From assembly GCF_030062585.1 (NCBI RefSeq), contig NZ_CP071935.1:1444947-1508946 (forward strand): a stretch of DNA of 64,000 nucleotides, written 5' to 3'. The notes beneath the pieces are model-generated. The model did not search any database. It was not told the origin of the DNA and worked only from the letters and a program-made list of their open reading frames with translations. The position numbers and the translations under genes were made by a program. The stretch comes from Helicobacter pylori (GTDB lineage Bacteria > Campylobacterota > Campylobacteria > Campylobacterales > Helicobacteraceae). Shown piece by piece: positions 61,088-64,000 of the stretch (the stretch's first letter is position 1; each line of letters starts with the position of its first letter).

Positions 61088-62578
61088 TTAAATGAAAGTA
61101 ACCTTATGATAATGTGCATCAAGCCCTAGAGCTTGCTTATTTTTTTCCCCCATAGCCATTAGCGCGATTTGAGGTAAAAATAAAGTGGGGGTGTTATCAT
61201 TATCTCTTTTATAAACTTTTGAAGCTTTTAAGCTTAAATTTTCAAAAGCGTGAAAAAGCCCTAAAGAATGCACGATTAAAAAATCCGCCCCCAAATCAAT
61301 CCCCAAATAGCGTAAATGCGCGCACTGGAGTAAGCCGCTTGCTTCATTGACTTCTAAAAGGGGGGCGTAATTTTGAAAAGACTCTAAAAAATTAGGGGCT
61401 TTTAAATGGATTTTATTGAAAAAATGATCGCTTGGTTTGATGCGAGAAAATTCAGCCCCTAAAAACGCATCAAAAGGGCTTTTCAATTCCCATGCCAAAA
61501 ACTCATTAACCCACTCATTAAGATAGGCTACCTCAATATCTTTTTCATAAACGAGCTGGTATTTTTTTAATTTTTCATTGACGGAGTTGGTGATTTCAGG
61601 GTTGTTGTCTAAAACTTCTTTAGCATGCAAAATATTCAAATACGCATCTTCTTCGCAAAAAATGAGCGAAACGCCATTGGCTTTGGCTAGAGCCAGATTA
61701 TACGCAGAGGCCGTGAGGAAATCATGCGTGCTGATAATCTTCCCATAATAGCCCCCATCATAACAAAAAGGCAGATCAATGATTTTTTGCCCCATTTTTT
61801 CTAAATAGAGCTTAGCGCTTTTGAGAAGCGATTGTGCGTCTAAATGTTTCGCATAAGCGTTAAAGAGCGCGCAAGTTTTAGGGGGGTTGGGCGTTTTAGG
61901 GGGGTTAGAATGGTATTGAAAAAGGCTTAAAAGGTTTTTAGAAAAATCTTTCCATGGCTTGATTTTGGAATTGGTTAGGATTTCTTGCAATTCATAGATT
62001 TCATGGTCAATGTTGTCATCGTTTTTATAGAGATAATGCGCCACGCTTAAAAAATTCATCACGCCGCTTTCAGGCTGAGAAATCATCTCTAATAACCGGT
62101 TGCGCTCTGTGGGGTAGCGTTTCATCAGCCATTTAACATACAAGAAAAAGCCATCGCCCAGATATTTAGGGTTGGTTTGGGGGTTGATAAAATTGATTTG
62201 AATAAACTTTTCTAATTCTTCTTTTTCGCCTTTGGTGATGTAGGGGACTTGTTTGAAAAAGTCTTCATAATTTTTTAAAACCGCCTTTTCATCAATCATC
62301 AAGTCTTTTAAAGCGTATCGTTTGGATAGGGGATCTAGCACCCATTCTTTAGAAAAAAACGCCACCAAATCGCTCACTTTAGCGTCCTCAAACACCGCAA
62401 TCTGGTTGATTTTAAGTGCGATGTTTTCATTATAGCTCACGCCTTTGAGTTGTTTTAAAAGATCCAAAAGGTATTGATCTTCTTGGTATTCTAAAAAATA
62501 AGACTCATAAGCCGGATTGTAATCTTTGTTGGTTTCAAAACGAAAGACTTTTACATGCAATTTCAAAACGCTCATCAA
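61088..62578 (-). CDS. DUF5644-like protein related to succinate/heterodisulfide reductase subunits (HP0468)
   Basis: The 496-residue protein starts LKLHVKVFRFETNKDYNPAYESYFLEYQEDQYLLDLLKQLKG, which resembles the ferredoxin-like N-terminus of SdhB/FrdB but has no cysteine cluster. The middle is helical. The C-terminal half (HAKEVLDNNPEITNSVNEKLKKY, GLLQCAHLRYLGIDLGADFLIVHSLGLFHAFENL) resembles HdrB-type CCG domains, also without the full set of cysteines. It may be a structural relative that no longer binds Fe-S. Confidence 0.6.
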   Translation of the reverse strand: MMSVLKLHVKVFRFETNKDYNPAYESYFLEYQEDQYLLDLLKQLKGVSYNENIALKINQIAVFEDAKVSDLVAFFSKEWVLDPLSKRYALKDLMIDEKAVLKNYEDFFKQVPYITKGEKEELEKFIQINFINPQTNPKYLGDGFFLYVKWLMKRYPTERNRLLEMISQPESGVMNFLSVAHYLYKNDDNIDHEIYELQEILTNSKIKPWKDFSKNLLSLFQYHSNPPKTPNPPKTCALFNAYAKHLDAQSLLKSAKLYLEKMGQKIIDLPFCYDGGYYGKIISTHDFLTASAYNLALAKANGVSLIFCEEDAYLNILHAKEVLDNNPEITNSVNEKLKKYQLVYEKDIEVAYLNEWVNEFLAWELKSPFDAFLGAEFSRIKPSDHFFNKIHLKAPNFLESFQNYAPLLEVNEASGLLQCAHLRYLGIDLGADFLIVHSLGLFHAFENLSLKASKVYKRDNDNTPTLFLPQIALMAMGEKNKQALGLDAHYHKVTFI

Positions 62579-62586
62579 TGATTCCT

Positions 62587-63075
62587 TTAGCTTTTGTGTA
62601 AATTTTCTAAAATCGTGCGGTTTTTGGAATTGGAAAAAAGGGCCTCTTTAGAATCCAGCCATTCTTTAGACTCTCGTTCGTCTTTCTTTGGCTCTTGAAA
62701 GGGCGGTTCTTCTTTGTGGAATACTTCAAGCGAATCGCAACGATTGAATAAAACGATATTTTCATTTTTTTCTTTGATAAGGATTTGAATGATGCCAGGA
62801 AGTTTTACTTGAACCACGCTGCCAATATTGTTAGGGCCAAACCCAGCTTCAAACTGCACGCTTTGCGCGTCAATCATCAAGCTTTCTAAGGTGTATCCGG
62901 CTAAAACAAACAGCACTAACGCACCGAATTTTTCATGAATTTCTTTAGGGAGCTTGGGGGAAAAATCAATCGCATCTCTTTCGCACAAAAGGTTGAAACT
63001 CAAATGGTTTTTGGACAGAAATTGCAAGTATTCAATGCAATGCTTGTTGTTTAAAAGCCTTAATTCTCTTTGCAT
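62587..63075 (-). CDS. Conserved hypothetical protein (HP0469-like)
   Basis: The 162-residue protein has no signal or membrane helix. The first 120 residues form a mixed fold (ALVLFVLAGYTLESLMIDAQSV, VVQVKLPGIIQILI), and the tail is charged and probably disordered. I recognise no family. Overlaps pepF by 16 bases and precedes HP0468 by 8. Confidence 0.7.
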   Translation of the reverse strand: MQRELRLLNNKHCIEYLQFLSKNHLSFNLLCERDAIDFSPKLPKEIHEKFGALVLFVLAGYTLESLMIDAQSVQFEAGFGPNNIGSVVQVKLPGIIQILIKEKNENIVLFNRCDSLEVFHKEEPPFQEPKKDERESKEWLDSKEALFSNSKNRTILENLHKS

Positions 63076-64000
63076 GCGAGCAACCTTTCAAATTCTTCTA
63101 ACAAATGACGCACCTCTTGCATGCCAATTTCCCAAAATTCTTTGCTATCAATGTCAAAGCCAAACATGGACACTAATTCTTTAGGGCTTTTTGACCCTCC
63201 TAAACTCAAAAATTCCGTGTAAGTTTTAACAAACTCTTTAGCGTCGCTTTTTTTATAAAGCCCATAAAGCGCTAAAGTCAAAAGCTGCCCGTAACTATAA
63301 GCGTAGCAATAAAAAGGCGAATGGATAAAATGGGGGATATAGCTCCACCACAAATGGTAGTTTTTAGTGAGTTTCACGCTCTTTTCAAACATTCTTTGGT
63401 TTTCTTCAAACCAGATTCGATCAAAATCTTTGGTGTCTAATTCTTCATCTATTTCATGGATTCTTCTTTCAAAATTCGTCATCACCACTTGCCTAAAAAG
63501 CGTAGAAAAAATATCCTCTAATTTGCCTGCTAGCATGAAAAGGAGTTCATCTTGTTTTAACCCTTTTTTTAAATGCTCAAAAAACAGCATTTCAGAAAAG
63601 ACAGAAGCGGTTTCTGCGGTGGTTAAGGGTGTATCCATGTTCAATACGCCTTGTTTTTTGGACAATTCTTGGTGGATCATATGCCCAAATTCATGAGCGA
63701 TAGTGAAAGCGTCTCGGCGGTTTCCTGTGTAGTTTAATAACACATAAGGGTGAGCGCTAGGCACCCCGCCATGGCTAAAAGCCCCACCTTGCTTAAAGTC
63801 TTTAGGGTGTGAATCCACCCAACCTTCTTTGATCGCTTTAGAAGCGATTTTATGAAATTCTGGGCTAAAGGCTTTGAGGGTTTTAAGCACTTCTTCTAAA
63901 GCTTGAGAGTAAGTCATGGTGATGCTCTCATCGTTTAAAGGGGCGTAGCGATCGTAATCTTTGAGTTTATGCCCTAAAATTTGCGCTTTTTGATGGTAGT
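63060..64000 (-). CDS. pepF: PepF, M3 oligoendopeptidase F (5' part outside window)
   Basis: The frame is open to the window edge, so the N-terminus is missing. Visible are FTIAHEFGHMIHQELSK (HExxH zinc motif), ETASVFSEMLFFEHL (the third ligand Glu), and PHFIHSPFYCYAYSYGQLLTLALYGLYKK, the M3B catalytic Tyr/His region. A cytosolic peptidase for 7-17 residue peptides. The Met at 63917 is internal (preceded by YDRYAPLNDESIT), not the start. Confidence 0.95.
   Translation of the reverse strand, partial: YHQKAQILGHKLKDYDRYAPLNDESITMTYSQALEEVLKTLKAFSPEFHKIASKAIKEGWVDSHPKDFKQGGAFSHGGVPSAHPYVLLNYTGNRRDAFTIAHEFGHMIHQELSKKQGVLNMDTPLTTAETASVFSEMLFFEHLKKGLKQDELLFMLAGKLEDIFSTLFRQVVMTNFERRIHEIDEELDTKDFDRIWFEENQRMFEKSVKLTKNYHLWWSYIPHFIHSPFYCYAYSYGQLLTLALYGLYKKSDAKEFVKTYTEFLSLGGSKSPKELVSMFGFDIDSKEFWEIGMQEVRHLLEEFERLLACKEN

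Overview
The window is chromosomal DNA of Helicobacter pylori or a very close relative. It is AT-rich and uses many TTG starts. Its gene order matches what I remember of H. pylori: queA-tatC-tatB-ruvB-panB; lpxC-thrB-infB-rbfA-rimP; acs; the atypical orphan regulator HsrA (HP1043); the flagellar run flhF-flhG-fliA-fliM-fliY; Fur; the cbpA-hspR-rarA operon; HP1021; htrA; ppk. Names such as HP1043 are from memory of strain 26695, not from a search.

Layout. 1-3710 (minus): partial queA, tatC, tatB, ruvB, panB. 3858-14459 (plus): a tandem trio of outer-membrane barrel paralogues, a degenerate M23 peptidase, minC, lpxC, tsaB, thrB, ylxR and the infB-rbfA-rimP translation cluster. 14567-16555: acs (minus). 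16753-18888: a membrane metallophosphoesterase, a divergent small RNA that I take to be RepG, and hsrA. 18889-19678: a 790-base gene-poor stretch with a decayed copy of a tiny-toxin locus. 19679-22953: a DHH phosphoesterase and flhA (minus). 23090-33186 (plus): rpsO, waaL and the aroQ-pepQ-folK-flhF-flhG-fliA-fliM-fliY string, ending in a YhcH-like protein and the lipocalin-like HP1028. 33207-36238 (minus): fur, rarA, hspR, cbpA. 36406-37656: an outer-membrane protein. 37763-51436 (minus): a 5' nuclease, HP1021, ispDF, htrA, an amino-acid permease, then a packed seven-gene run ppk-pyrD-HP1012-dapA-fabL-HP1015-pgsA. 51437-52090: tRNA-Pro and an apparently intact Ibs-like type I toxin-antitoxin locus. 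52091-58033: a type I restriction system hsdR-M-S whose hsdR is switched off by a 12-base C tract. 58075-64000: a DUF115 protein, four poorly known genes and partial pepF.

How it fits together. The window carries a large share of the motility programme (export gate FlhA, the FlhF/FlhG number and placement pair, sigma-28, switch proteins FliM and FliY). It also holds major regulators: HsrA, HP1021, Fur, HspR, sigma-28 and RepG. The accessory content is concentrated at 51437-58033, where the order ppk | tRNA-Pro | hsdS-M-R joins blocks that I recall as far apart in 26695 but adjacent in J99.

Most novel observations: the toxin-antitoxin locus at 51754-51974 with its decayed sister at 19222-19360; the frame-switching tract in hsdR; an apparent ATT start codon on the 5' nuclease gene; a dispersed intergenic hairpin with compensating changes; and a Fur-like palindrome ahead of ppk.
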